From the NCBI GenBank assembly GCA_037974665.1, contig CM075778.1, forward strand, positions 11,769,001-11,833,000: a DNA stretch of 64,000 nucleotides, in the 5' to 3' direction. The notes below the pieces were generated by a model. The model saw only the letters and a list, made by a program, of their open reading frames with translations. It did no database searches and had not been told where the DNA came from. Shown here in pieces: positions 39,602 to 50,718 of the stretch (positions are counted from its first letter, which is position 1; each line of letters begins with the position of its first letter). A program made the position numbers and the translations under genes. The stretch comes from Ehretia macrophylla. Taxonomy: Eukaryota; Streptophyta; Magnoliopsida; Boraginales; Ehretiaceae.

Positions 39602-39748
39602 CTATAACCAATTTTGTGAGCACATTAAAACCTCTAAAGTGTTTGGGTGAAGTTTACTTCTATGTGGACTAACTATTCTCCTGCTGGTACTGAATGCCGA
39701 CTCAAATGCAACAATAGAAATTGAAATTGCCAAAAGATCTCGAGCTAT
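39602..39748 (-). pseudogene. hAT transposase, C-terminal dimerisation part
   Basis: The minus-strand frame IARDLLAISISIVAFESAFS, then TSRRIVSPHRSKLHPNTLEV, then LMCSQNWL and a stop, matches the conserved C-terminal dimerisation domain of hAT (Tam3/Ac-like) transposases. The frame reads straight into the CACTA terminus at 39749. The rest of the gene is found at 49062-50700 on the other side of the 9.3-kb insertion. Confidence 0.9.
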
Positions 39749-40135
39749 CACTACAAAAAAGAGGAGCATAGGCGGCGCAAATTCGGCAAAAGTGTCGCTA
39801 ATAATGTAAATAGGTGGGGATTTTGCCAGCTCTTCTACCAAGCACTGACTAAACTCATAAAAAGACAACGGTTTCCTGCAATTGCCATCAATTTCACGAG
39901 TGATTTGGTGGGAGTACTATGATTGGGACAATGATGGTGCTTTTTCTCAAAGACGCCATAGTAGACTAGTAACCAAAAATGGCATTTTTTTGAAGTGCTG
40001 GTATATTCTATGACCAAACGTGGCATTTCATGCTAAGTGCCATGATTGATATATCAATCCCAAACACTTTTGGGAAAACGTCGCCTTTGACATTCATTAT
40101 GAGACGTCATCTTCATAGAAACGCTGGCATAGCTC

Positions 40136-41029
40136 ATATATATATATATATATATATATAAATCCCATATTGTAACCACTCGTACAAAATACTATCCCCA
40201 CCAATCACCTCCATCCTATGCCTCTTCCAAGTTTATTTTTAACTATTTTTTCCTTGTATGTATATATGATTTTTGAAAATTTTGGTGTAATTTTGTAATT
40301 TCCAATTGATTTGATAGATTTAGGGTTTACTCATTCTTTGTTTATCAATTTGCACATGATATATATAGTGTGTGTATGTCTATATACATATGCTTATGCA
40401 TATTACATATACATATATCAGCAACGATCTCCTCTGTAGCAACTTAGTGAAATTTTGGTATGATTTTTCATTTTTTGGTGGTTTGATATGATATATGTAT
40501 ATGTGTCTGCCTATATATTTATGTATGCACACATATCTAACGTGATATATGTATATGTATCTGAGTAATATATATTTATGTATGCACACATATACATATA
40601 CATAATTTGGCTTGTGATTGTTGACATGGGAGGAAATTTGGTATAATTTTGTGTTTGTGTACTGTTCATACATACACATGCGCCTATTGATGTATAATAT
40701 AGACATACATATATGTATGATATGTTCAATTTCTTGTAACTTTTGTAATTTGGCTTGTGATTATTAATTTTTGAAAATTTTGGTATAGTTTCGTAATTTT
40801 CAAGTGGTTTAGTGTTCACGTGTTGTTCGTATGCGGCTACGATATTTACCGATAGACATAGAGCTACTTTTTTCGTAGAGCACTGTTGCAACATATAATG
40901 ACTAACGATTTTGTCCATGAGAGGTTGAAGAAGAAGATAATTGATCCTTTGATTATTTTATGAACAACTAGTTAAGGGTCCTGTGGTTCTGCTTCAAGAT
41001 ATTGTATAGTTATCATTTTTAGGATGTAT
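40136..41029. repeat. CACTA interior: (TA)n and diverged short repeats
   Basis: (TA)n lies at about 40136-40161. The phrases ATATGTATATGTGTCTG, TATTTATGTATGCACACATAT and TTTGGCTTGTGATTGTT are repeated several times between 40480 and 40760. Minus-strand frames here are rich in Tyr/Ile from the TA repeats and are not genes. Confidence 0.6.
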
Positions 41030-41592
41030 TGTAATATCCCACATCAGAAGGCCTGGATGCTGGGCTATTGAATATATAGAGGGTTCTCTAATATTCGTGC
41101 ACGCGCGTTTTCCTGACAGTGGTTGAGATGCGATAAATCTGTGAGGGGTATGGGCCTCAAAGCGGACAGTACGTGCATAGTGCGTTACTGGGCCTGCTCG
41201 CCATGGCCTCGGTGCTCGCTTGGGCCTAAGTCCCAGGGGGTATCCGGCAGGCATGAGAGTTAGGTTCGGGGCGTTACAAAGTGGTATCAGAGCCGACCTT
41301 TCATTATGTCAGCGAGGACGCTGGGTCCCTAAGGGGGGGTAGATGTAATATCCCACATCGGAAGGCCTGGATACTGGGCTATTGAATATATAGAGGGTTC
41401 TCTAATATTCATGCACGCACGTTTTCCTGGTAGTGATTGGGAGGTGATAAATCCGTGAGGGGTATGGGCCTCAAAGCGGACAATACGTGCATAGTGCGTT
41501 ACTGGGCCTGCTCGCCATGGCCTCGGTGCTCGTTTGAGCCTAAGTCTTAGGGAGTATCCGGTAGGCGTGGGAGTTAGGTTTGGGGCGTTACA
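41030..41592 (+). mobile_element. Complete TRIM (terminal-repeat retrotransposon in miniature)
   Basis: Two 249-bp LTRs (41030-41278 and 41344-41592) start TGTAATATCCCACATC and end GGGGCGTTACA. The 65-bp interior starts with a tRNA-iMet type primer-binding site TGGTATCAGAGC (41282-41293) and ends with a polypurine tract AAGGGGGGGTAGA (41331-41343). A perfect 5-bp duplication TGTAT lies outside (41025-41029 and 41593-41597). The LTRs differ at about 21 positions, nearly all transitions. The terminal phrase and the segment TATATAGAGGGTTCTCTAAT resemble what I recall of Cassandra-type TRIM LTRs, but a clear 5S rRNA-like core was not seen. Confidence 0.95.
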
Positions 41593-41597
41593 TGTAT

Positions 41598-42521
41598 TAT
41601 ATATTGGTAGCTATTACTTGAAGTCCAAATCATAACCTTATTTCTTCTGTATCTTTTTCTTATTTTTTCTGTGCATATGACTTTTCCAAAATTGAAGCAT
41701 CCTCTTCTTCTGCATCTTTTTCTTCTTTCTCTTTTCATATTCTTTGTTTAGTTTGCATCTTAGTAACCTTACTTCATGTGTGGCTTAGCTTTTTTGAATG
41801 CTAAAATAAGTTTTAGAAGATGATCCAAATTGTTGAGTTAAACAATGTGTGTATGAGGGGGAAAATAAGACGTTGTGAAAGGAAAGTGGTGAATGTGAGG
41901 TGGTGAGGTTGGATGGTATTCTTATGGTTTGAATGGAAAGAAAAAGAGTCGAAATACAATCTCTATGTGCTTCGTATCTGTAACTTTGTGTGGATAGATA
42001 TATAAGGATGCATAATTAAAATCATACACTAAAACTAATTATCTGACATGGTATTATCACTAACGTCAATAAACATGATAAAAAATCAATGCGAAGTAAA
42101 CCAATGATGCAAATGGCTTCATTTTCAGATGCAAATTTTGCTCCACATTGCAACTTGCTTCTTTCTTTGTATTATTTCAAATCTATTATGATAATTAATG
42201 CTTCTTTTTGTTCTCTAATGGTATAAGCATCCAATCAATGAATGAAGGCCTTGATATCTCATTGACAAGGTTGAAGGAGCTGCCAAGTGATATTAAAGAA
42301 GCTTTATGTAATCTATGTAATATAAGATTGTGGACTTAGTTTTATATTTATTGCCTTCTATGTAATATGAGATTGTGGATTTAGATTTTGGATTTAAGTA
42401 ATATTTTTTAATATTGAATGTTTCTCTATGCTACTCTATATAATTTGTTATGGATATGAAAAATATAGTTATGTATTTTTTCGTATAGATTATGGATATA
42501 TTTTTTTTGGAATGTTATGTA
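41598..42521. other. CACTA interior, non-coding
   Basis: AT-rich sequence with no recognised frame. Two diverged copies of a phrase around GTAATATGAGATTGTGGA occur at about 42315 and 42363. Confidence 0.5.
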
Positions 42522-44184
42522 ATATCAAGCATTATTCAACAATTGTTAAACATTTCAATCAATAATCAACTCTAACAAGCGTAATAAGCATTAACAAGCA
42601 TTTGAAATCAAACAAGTAACTAAAAGAACACCAACTAACATTATCAAGCAATAACAAGTATTCTATAAACATTATAAACATTCTATAAGCATTATAAACA
42701 TTCTATAAGCAATATACTATGAAAACACACAAAATCCCAAAAATGTCCCCAACTTTCAAAACGCTACTACTTTCAAACGAGCCATGAGCTTTGGAAACCG
42801 ACTTCACCAATCCTCCTAGGTCACCATAAGGCACGTCTAAAGACCCCGAAACCCTACTTTACCCTAGAATTTAAGCAAAGTCCTGATTTTCCCCTTTGCT
42901 CGTTTGAACTACAACTATACTAACCAAACACCTAACCAACACCATAATCGCACCAAAAGTGCTTCCATGGCCACGCGAAACAATGCCATCACGCAATACG
43001 AGAAAATGTTAAACTCGACCTAAACGCAAAGTCCTGATTTTTCCCTTTATCGTTTCAAGGATTTACTATTCACAAAATACTATTCAACTAACAGTTTATA
43101 TTTCAATTTCAATATTCAATTGCAGAAAATGTTAAAAAGCTATAAATACGTGTTCTACGATTGCTAGAGAACATACTTTAAGCCTTAAATCAATTAAAAC
43201 AACAATATACGGATAAAACCCAAAAATCAAAGTTAATACACAAAATATTCAAAATAACGATGAAACCCTCACCTTAGACGCTCCTAGACGCTAGGAAAAT
43301 CTCGTAGAATGCCTCAGAAACCACCCCGTGCAAGCTCACGCGAAGAATCGAAGATTTGATGTTGAATTTTCTTTTTTTTTCTCTCCTTATTTTTTCGGCC
43401 CTGCCCTCTTCTGTTCAGCTCTGTTTTTTTTTTTTTTTTGTGTTATTTTAGGCTATTAAAAGAAGACACAAGGTCAAAAGGTCAAAGCTTTGGTCAATGC
43501 TCACTTAAGTTGGTCAAACTAGCTTATTTTATGCATTTTAAAGCTAAAACAACTAATGAAATATTAATTCTACCTAACAACAATTAAAATATAAAATTTA
43601 AGACACCAAACACTAGTTTTCACTATTTGTTGAGGACTAGGAACCGCTCTCTAACTATCGCTCTCGATATGCTATGCACTTTGCGTCAACCAATAAGTGA
43701 CAATTAAATCTCAAAGAATTTAAGAAATATATCATTTTTGGAAAGTATCATAGTTTAAAATTTACTTCGGCTCGGAGCTATTTTTCATTTAATTGAAATC
43801 CGAGCATTTAAGTGCAAGAAAAATAAAACCGATTGACATCAATATGAAAAGTAGTTGATATTCCGTTAAAATAATTAGCTCAAGTATTATTCTAGTTACT
43901 TCTAAAAGAATCATGAAAATAAAGCTTCAAATAAATGTTTAACTCAAAATAAACACAAATCCAATGCTAACATTTAAGATGTCACTTAATTAATCACAAG
44001 AGAATAAATTCAATTACTATAATTATTAGAAACAGATAATAATCTTTTAATTATTCAATATACAACTACTAAATGCTTCCAAGAGAAATATTAAAATAGT
44101 GCAAATTGGTTGATTTAACTAATTAAACATTTAATCAAATGCAGTCAAGTGCTATTAAATGCATGCCGGGTTCGGGTTATCACA
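42522..44184 (-). repeat. 3' LTR (truncated at its 3' side)
   Basis: This stretch is collinear with 47086-48881. It starts on the minus strand at 44184 with TGTGATAACCCGAACCCGGC. The break at 42522 (ATATCAAGCATTATTCAAC) joins directly to CACTA interior, so no target duplication is expected on this side. Confidence 0.92.
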
Positions 44185-45937
44185 TCCTTCCCCCCTTAAA
44201 ACAATTGCGTCCTCGCAATTCTTCTTCCAATAGAACTCAGCATCATCTGAAATCCAATTCTGACTAATCTTCATCGGTTGAAGAATCCCGTTGACACGAA
44301 TATCGAAGAAGAATAAAATTCCAACCAAGAGCGCCGAGATAATACCAATAAAGACTAAAGCAAAGATACTGTAGATGTCATTAATACCACACAATAACGA
44401 CAAGAAGAATACCCCACGCACGAATCTCCAATAGAAGTCTAACTATTACTGCCCGAGAATTCCCAAGCAAGAAGCCAAATAAAAGCTCAAACAAAGGTTC
44501 CATCTAGAGGTCCAAAGAAGTACCCCGCTGGTCATGAATTTCATAGAAGAATTCCCTGTTAAGAGTGCTGAAGAAAATACCAAGAACCCCAATCAAATAT
44601 ACTTCCAAAGTTCCAAAGAAGCCTTCCAAATAATAACCCCATGGGACAACCAATTAGATTCTGAGTTTTGCTATCAAATGCTGAAAGGAATGTCAAAGGA
44701 AATAGTAGAGAAAATATAATGTGCCCAATAAGACAACCAAGTTGAATAACAAACATAGTTTCCCAGATGGACGAAAACTCCAAGGATAAACACCGAACTG
44801 GTGAACAATATACCGAAACCAAACTCTGAGGCCTCTTCACTGTTTGTCAAGTGAGAACTTCATACAACTTTGCCAATAAGGAAAATACCAATAGAACGCC
44901 CAATAAGAATTTCAAAGAATACCATAAGTTGTATTATACAATAAGTCTGATAGGAACTCCAAATACCAAACCTACTGAGGAACACTAAAGAAGATATCCG
45001 AAACAATGCTCCAATAAGAAGTAGCCAAGTTTGCCCAATAAGTAAATACTAAATAAATGGCCACTAAGGATCCTAGAGAATGCCATTGAAGAATTTCCAA
45101 TCAGGGATGCCAATGTCACACCAATAAAGACCGAGACACATATACCATAGATATTACTGTGCAGTAAGGCCGATTGAAATCCCAATAGCCAAATCCACCG
45201 AGAAATGCCAACAGATGTCTCCAAAGAATACCCATTAAGAAAACCAAAGAATGCTCCAAATAAAACCCCAAGAGAAAGCTCCTCTTTCACAATTGTTAAG
45301 CACAGAGGAGGACCATAGAGATTCGCCAATAACCAAGCTCCAAAAGAAAACACCAACTTCCAAATCAAGGCTAGTTAAATGCCATTCATTTCCTACCAAT
45401 CCATACACCTTGGAAAGCCAGCTGCGAACCACTTTCTTCAGGGGGGGAAGAGGACTTACTTACCATTTCCATAGGACATGTATGAATGACAATATATCAC
45501 AGTTATACACATGCCTTAAACTATTATGCAAGCAAGTTTATGAAACAGTTTATTCATCAAAATCACTCAAGCACGGCAATCAAGTCAAGCACAACATAAT
45601 CAATTCAAATCATGGCATAGCTAATTCAAGACATTTTATACACACATTACAAGCAATACTTCAAGAAAATAATAATCCACGAGGTCGATTCAATTCACGA
45701 TACCAATTCAATAAGTCAATTCGATAGACAACTAGACATTTCACCTTTCTTGAGAAACATTTAACACATAACACATAACTTTATCACATAAGTGCATACA
45801 TTCAAGTCAAGACACACAATCTCACATACAAGCATACACTTTCAAGACACACTTAACAAGCACACATTCAAGGGTCACTACCCACCAGACCGAGGACCCT
45901 GTCCCGGCTTATGAGCTAGACAAGCTCTGATACCACC
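44185..45937 (-). repeat. LTR-element interior: degenerate 12-15 nt repeat array
   Basis: On + the interior is built from variants of CCAATAAGAAT and CCAAAGAATGCT, repeated from about 44210 to 45420. On the minus strand these variants keep opening frames of 88-127 codons that are hydrophobic and Gly/Leu/Phe-rich, for example LLVGILFF, GLLFGRLLWNFG and SLGVLFGAFFGFLNG. No Gag or Pol motif is present. 45430-45920 is less repetitive and leads to the primer-binding site. A translated product is possible but unsupported. Confidence 0.7.
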
Positions 45938-48881
45938 TGTAACACCCCGATCCCTCTCGAGACCGGGAGTTCTATCAATCAATCTAATCACAACCTAAAC
46001 CAAACCCGGGCATAATTTTCAGGAAAAACGGACGGAGTCTCCCTTGTTTCTAGGCGAAATGTAAAACCTGCGATAGCATATAAGTGGACCAATACCATGT
46101 CCAAACATTCAAAACCACCTCAAGGCCATCCGAGCCTCGGTTCTCAACAATTTACACTCAGCAAGTATACATACATTTCCAATTTAAAAGCTAACCTATC
46201 TCTTTTCATTTTTGACAAGTACATTCAAACTAGACAGTTAAACCATACTAAGCTACTGCATAAAATAAACTATCATGCCATTCTAACTCTTTTCCTTTGG
46301 ACATTACAAACATTCATTGAAGTTAAGCTATGCTAACTGATTATATAAACTAGCTTATCAATTCACCTTAGTTACTTAACTAAATTTAAATTACATTTCT
46401 TTTGACAATAAATACAAACAACATCTGAACATACATCTTTACAAACTTCGACACTCAAGCCACATAGGCACGCAAGACAACTCTTCAGGCAACGAACTTT
46501 CACGAAATCACGAACTTTCCAGCTAACATGACATTTCCTGAAATGTGGTGGTGAGAAGTGAGTATACACAACACGTATACTCAGTGAGGGCGAGACAGAT
46601 ATCGAGGTGGAGAGAAAGAAAGTCGTGCAATGCAAATAGGCACAATTAAGCAATAAAGTCAATAAGAAAGTATTCAATACAAACGACAATGTAATAAACA
46701 TTCAAGAAAGCATTAACACAACCATTCAAAGCTATACCACACTCTGAAGGCTATGGTTCACTCATACGAGCAATATACCATTTCACGAGCGATACATCAA
46801 TCTCGAGCTTGATGTTGACAACGATGACAATAAGCGCGCAACTACCTTATAACACCAGTTTGGAATACCCCGGGAGTAACCATCAATTCTATGACCCAAA
46901 TCTCCCTGGGAGGCAACCCAAGCGAGAAAAGGGAATAGCCACGGAGCTAGAGCAACCAACACTGGCAACCCGAGGCTACCCAGAGAGGCCCATCACTCAC
47001 GCGCTGGACACTATGCAATGCAAGACTCAATACAAGGCGATAAACGAGCAATAGCACAACAACACAGATAGAGGAGATAAACGAGATATCAAGCATTATT
47101 CAACAATTGTTAAACATTTCAATCAATAATCAACTCTAACAAGCGTAATAAGTATTAACAAGCATTTGAAATCAAACAAGTAACAAGAAGAACACCAACT
47201 ACATTATCAAGCAATAACAAGTATTCTATAGGCATTATAAACATTCTATAAGCATTATAAATATTCTATAAGCATTATAAACATTCTATAAGCAATATAC
47301 TATGAACACACACAAAATCCCAAAAATGTCCCCAACTTTCAAAACGCTACTACTTTCAAACGAGCCACGAGCTTTGGAAACCGATTTCACCAATCCTCCT
47401 AGGTCACCATAGGGCACGTCTAAAGACCCTGAAACCCTACTTTACCCTAGAATTCACGCAAAGTCCCGATTTCCCCATTTGCTCATTTGAACTACAACTA
47501 TACTAACCAAACACCCAACCAACGCCATAATCGCACCAAAAGTGCTTCCATGGCCTCCCGAAACAATGCCATCATGCAATACGAGAAAATGTTAAACTCG
47601 ACCTAAACGACCCTGACTTTCACCAAGGCATATTTCTCGTTTTTTCCATTATGCAACCTAAACAAATCATGCATTTAGACATTTTAGCATACCTAGCACA
47701 TTTTCACATCAACAGACAGCATAACAGAGCAACTTTATCATTTCAAGGGTTTACTAGTCATAAAATACTATTCAACTAACAATTTATATTTCAATTTCAA
47801 TATTCAATTCCAGAAAATGTTAAAAAGCTATAAATACGTGTTCTACGATTGCTAGGGAACATACTTTAAGCCTCAAATCAATTAAAACAACAATATACGG
47901 ATAAAACCCAAAAATCAAAGTTAATACACAAAATATTCAAATGCGCAAATAACGATGAAACCCTCACCTTAGACGCTCCTAGACACTAAGAAAATCTCGT
48001 AGAATGCCTCGGAAATCACCCCGTGCAAGCTCACGCGAAGAATCGAAGATTTGATGTTGAATTTTCTTTTTTTTTCTCTCCTTATTTTTTCGGCCCTGCC
48101 CTCTTCTGTTCAGCTCTGTTTTTTTTTTTATATTTTGTGTTATTTTAGGCTATTAAAAGATGACACAAGGTCAAAAGGTCAAAGCTTTGGTCAATGCTCA
48201 CTTAAGTTGGTCAAACTAGCTTATTTTATGCATTTTAAAGCTAAAACAACTAATGAAATATTAATTCTAGCTAACAACAATTAAAATATAAAATTTAAGA
48301 CACCAAACACTAGTTTTCACTATTTGTTGAGGACTAAGAACCGCTCTCTAACTATCGCTCTCGATATGCTATGCACTTTGCGTCAACCAAGAAGTGACAA
48401 TTAAATCTCAAAGAATTTAAGAAATATATCATTTTTGGAAAGCATCATAGTTTAAAATTTACTCCGGCTCGGAGCTACTTTTCATTTAATTGAAATCCGA
48501 GCATTTAAGTGCAAGAAAAATAAAACCGATTGACATCAATATGAAAAGTAGTTGATATTCCGTTAAAATAATTAGCTCAAGTATTATTCTAGTTACTTCT
48601 AAAAGAATCATGAAAATAAAGCTTCAAATAAATGTTTAACTAAAAATAAACACAAATCCAATGCTAACATTTAAGATGTCACTTAATTAATCACAAGAGA
48701 ATAAATTCAATTACTATAATTATTAGAAATAGATAATAATCTTTTAATTATTCAATATACAACTACTAAATGCTTCCAAGAGAAATATTAAAATAGTGCA
48801 AATTGGTTGATTTAACTAATTAAACATTTAATCAAATGCAGTCAAGTGCTATTAAATGCATGGCGGGTTCGGGTTATCACA
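45938..48881 (-). repeat. 5' LTR, 2944 bp
   Basis: This is a full-length LTR with TG and CA ends next to the primer-binding site. It contains the phrase repeated in the 3' LTR (47086-48881) plus the part missing there (45938-47085). 46097-46336 and 46372-46701 are chance frames. Confidence 0.92.
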
Positions 48882-49061
48882 CTTATACTTAAGCGCCACC
48901 ATACGTCTATTTATACCAGTGCTTTTTTAAATGCTGGTTATACTAAAGACGATGACTTATTTGCTGGCACTTAGTGAATAGCTGGTGTTAATCTGTGCGG
49001 CGCTTTAAAGCACTAGGAAACATTAAAAAAAGTGCCGAAAAATTCTTCTTTTCCTATAGTG

Positions 49062-50700
49062 TATATTAATTGTAAAGTAGGATATTTTATCTCATTTGTC
49101 TTCCACTAATTAAGAATGTTGAATTCCTAACTCCATGGCAAAATTGGCCCTCCCAAGTAATGATCTAGTTCTGATTTCACATGTCTAGTGGTAGCACTAG
49201 AACTAAGAAATTGTACTAATTTAGCCATAGTTTCTCCTTCCATATCAAAAAGGCTGTATTTGCCAAATTTTGTGAATTGGATGAACCATGAATATTTTCA
49301 TTAGATTTACAAATGATGAATTTTGACTGGTACTCTTGAAACAAATCATAACATCTCTTAACCCTTTCAATCTCTTCAATTCATATTTACCATAAAATGA
49401 GAGAAAATAAAACTCAACAGCTTTCATTTTGTATCTAGGATCCAAAACAATTGATACAACCATAACAACATGTACAATGCTCCAATACTTCTCAAACTTT
49501 TGAAACATATTTTTTGCCATGGAAGCAATTTTTTTATCTTCAGATAATATCCCCATAAATTTTTCCTAATCTCACAAATTTTAACAAAGTAAGCGTTTGA
49601 AGTTGGATACTTCCTACTAGAGAAAAACTCAGTCACACTATAAAATAGCTTAAACGTTTCACAAATTTTGACAACTAGATTCCAATCAAGTTCAGATGAC
49701 ATATTCTAATAATTTTTATATCTAAGTTTCATTCTAGGAAAGACATCCTTGTACTCTAAAGCAACTTGAAGCATCAAATAAGTAGAACTCCATCTTGTTT
49801 TAATATCAATCCTTAACTTCTTAGTACAAGTAAGTTTCATTTGACATGTTATCTCTTCAAACTTTTCCAATCTAGATGGACTAGTAGACCAAAACAAAAC
49901 ACTTTCACGAATGCTTGAAATTGCATCCTCTATAACTATTAGCCCATCTTTCATAATGAGATTTAGATTATAACCACAATACTGCATATGAACAAACCTT
50001 CCTTCAAGCAAACAATCAGAAAACAACTTCTAAACAATTACCTTTACAACCCCATCATTTGTGATAAAATTATCTAAAGTTATGGTAGACAATTTAGTTT
50101 CCAAATTCTATGCAGTTAAACCATCAAGTAAATTTTTAGCAAGTACTTCTGCGGTATGAGGTGCAGACACATAAATAAACCTACATTTAATATCATCAAG
50201 TGGACCAATCACAATCATGCTATAAAATGCATAACTATGAAGGATGAATAGATTTATTAGCCATAAATTAATAATATTACCTCAAGATAAGATTTTGCAA
50301 AACCCAATTGTTGTCAACAAAATGAGCGGTGATGCTCAAATAACAATTCTTCTGGTTAGAACTCTACATGTTGGTTGGGATGGCTACACAACTTGTGTTC
50401 TTTTCTAAAAGGCTTTGCAATTTGACCTCTTTACCTCATAAATTTTGAATATATCTTTCTTGATGGTATTCTGAGAAACAATCTTAAAAAGAGGTTGAAG
50501 GCTATGTACAAAAATCCTGAAGCCAATATGATCAACAATAGAAAGGGTATATTCATGCAAAATAATAGCACGAGCAAACTGATGTCTTGAAAATTCAGGG
50601 TCAAAGGTAAATTTTTTGTATTGAAACTTTTCATCACTTTGTTTTTGAGGTTGTATTTCGTTTTGTTATTAGTGTTCAATTGCCTCACCAATGCTTCCCT
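49062..50700 (-). pseudogene. hAT transposase, N-terminal and catalytic parts, disrupted
   Basis: On the minus strand the blocks run, from N to C: FDPEFSRHQFARAIILHEYT and VHSLQPLFKIVSQNTIKKDI (50610-50440); LSTITLDNFITNDGVVKVIV (about 50070); HMQYCGYNLNLIMKDGL and SIRESVLFWSTSPSRLEKFE and KTRWSSTYLMLQVALEYKDV (50026-49706); VTEFFSSRKYPTSNAYF, then VSIVLDPRYKMKAVEFYF (49650-49420); and SELDHYLGGPILPWS then KYPTLQLI (about 49180-49070). This is the order of the hAT transposase (DUF-type linker, RNase H-like core). The copy has several stops and frameshifts and lacks the BED zinc finger end. It continues at 39748 after the CACTA insertion. The N-terminal side stops where a copia-like LTR start appears at about 50719. 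Confidence 0.9.
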
Positions 50701-50718
50701 GCTTTTTTCTTGAATATT

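Larger units (their letters stand above)
42522..48881 (-). mobile_element. LTR retrotransposon (LARD-like), reverse orientation, 3' LTR truncated
   Basis: On the minus strand the 5' LTR is 48881-45938 (2944 bp), starting TGTGATAACCCGAACCCGCC and ending GGGGTGTTACA. The primer-binding site TGGTATCAGAGC follows at 45935-45924. The polypurine tract TTTTAAGGGGGGAAGGA sits just before the 3' LTR, which starts at 44184 and matches 48881-47086 down to 42522. The outer 1.15 kb of the 3' LTR (the equivalent of 45938-47085) is missing, and the 5' LTR carries about 130 bp near 47610-47750 that the other lacks. The LTRs are otherwise very similar, so the insertion is fairly recent. The 1.75-kb interior has no gag-pol and holds a degenerate repeat array. 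Confidence 0.9.
39749..49061. mobile_element. CACTA element, 9313 bp, with nested LTR elements
   Basis: The left end is CACTACAAAAAAGAGGAGCA. The right end on the minus strand is CACTATAGGAAAAGAAGAAT. The 3-bp duplication TAT lies at 39746-39748 and 49062-49064. Subterminal repeats containing AGTGCTGG, AAGTGCCA and GGCGGCGC are clustered at both ends (39760-40130 and 48890-49040). Removing the two nested LTR elements leaves about 2.4 kb with no recognisable transposase, so the element is non-autonomous. It interrupts a hAT transposase gene between two conserved blocks, which independently confirms both edges. Confidence 0.92.

Noticed and set aside
41030..41592. 5S rRNA gene or 5S-derived core within the TRIM LTR
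   Set aside because: Only a loose GCTTGGGC-like stretch is present. The conserved 5S internal control boxes were not found by eye.
44985..45368. 127-codon hydrophobic minus-strand frame as a membrane protein gene
   Set aside because: It lies inside an LTR-element interior built of degenerate 12-15 nt repeats and has no homologue I recognise. It is reported as a finding rather than a gene.
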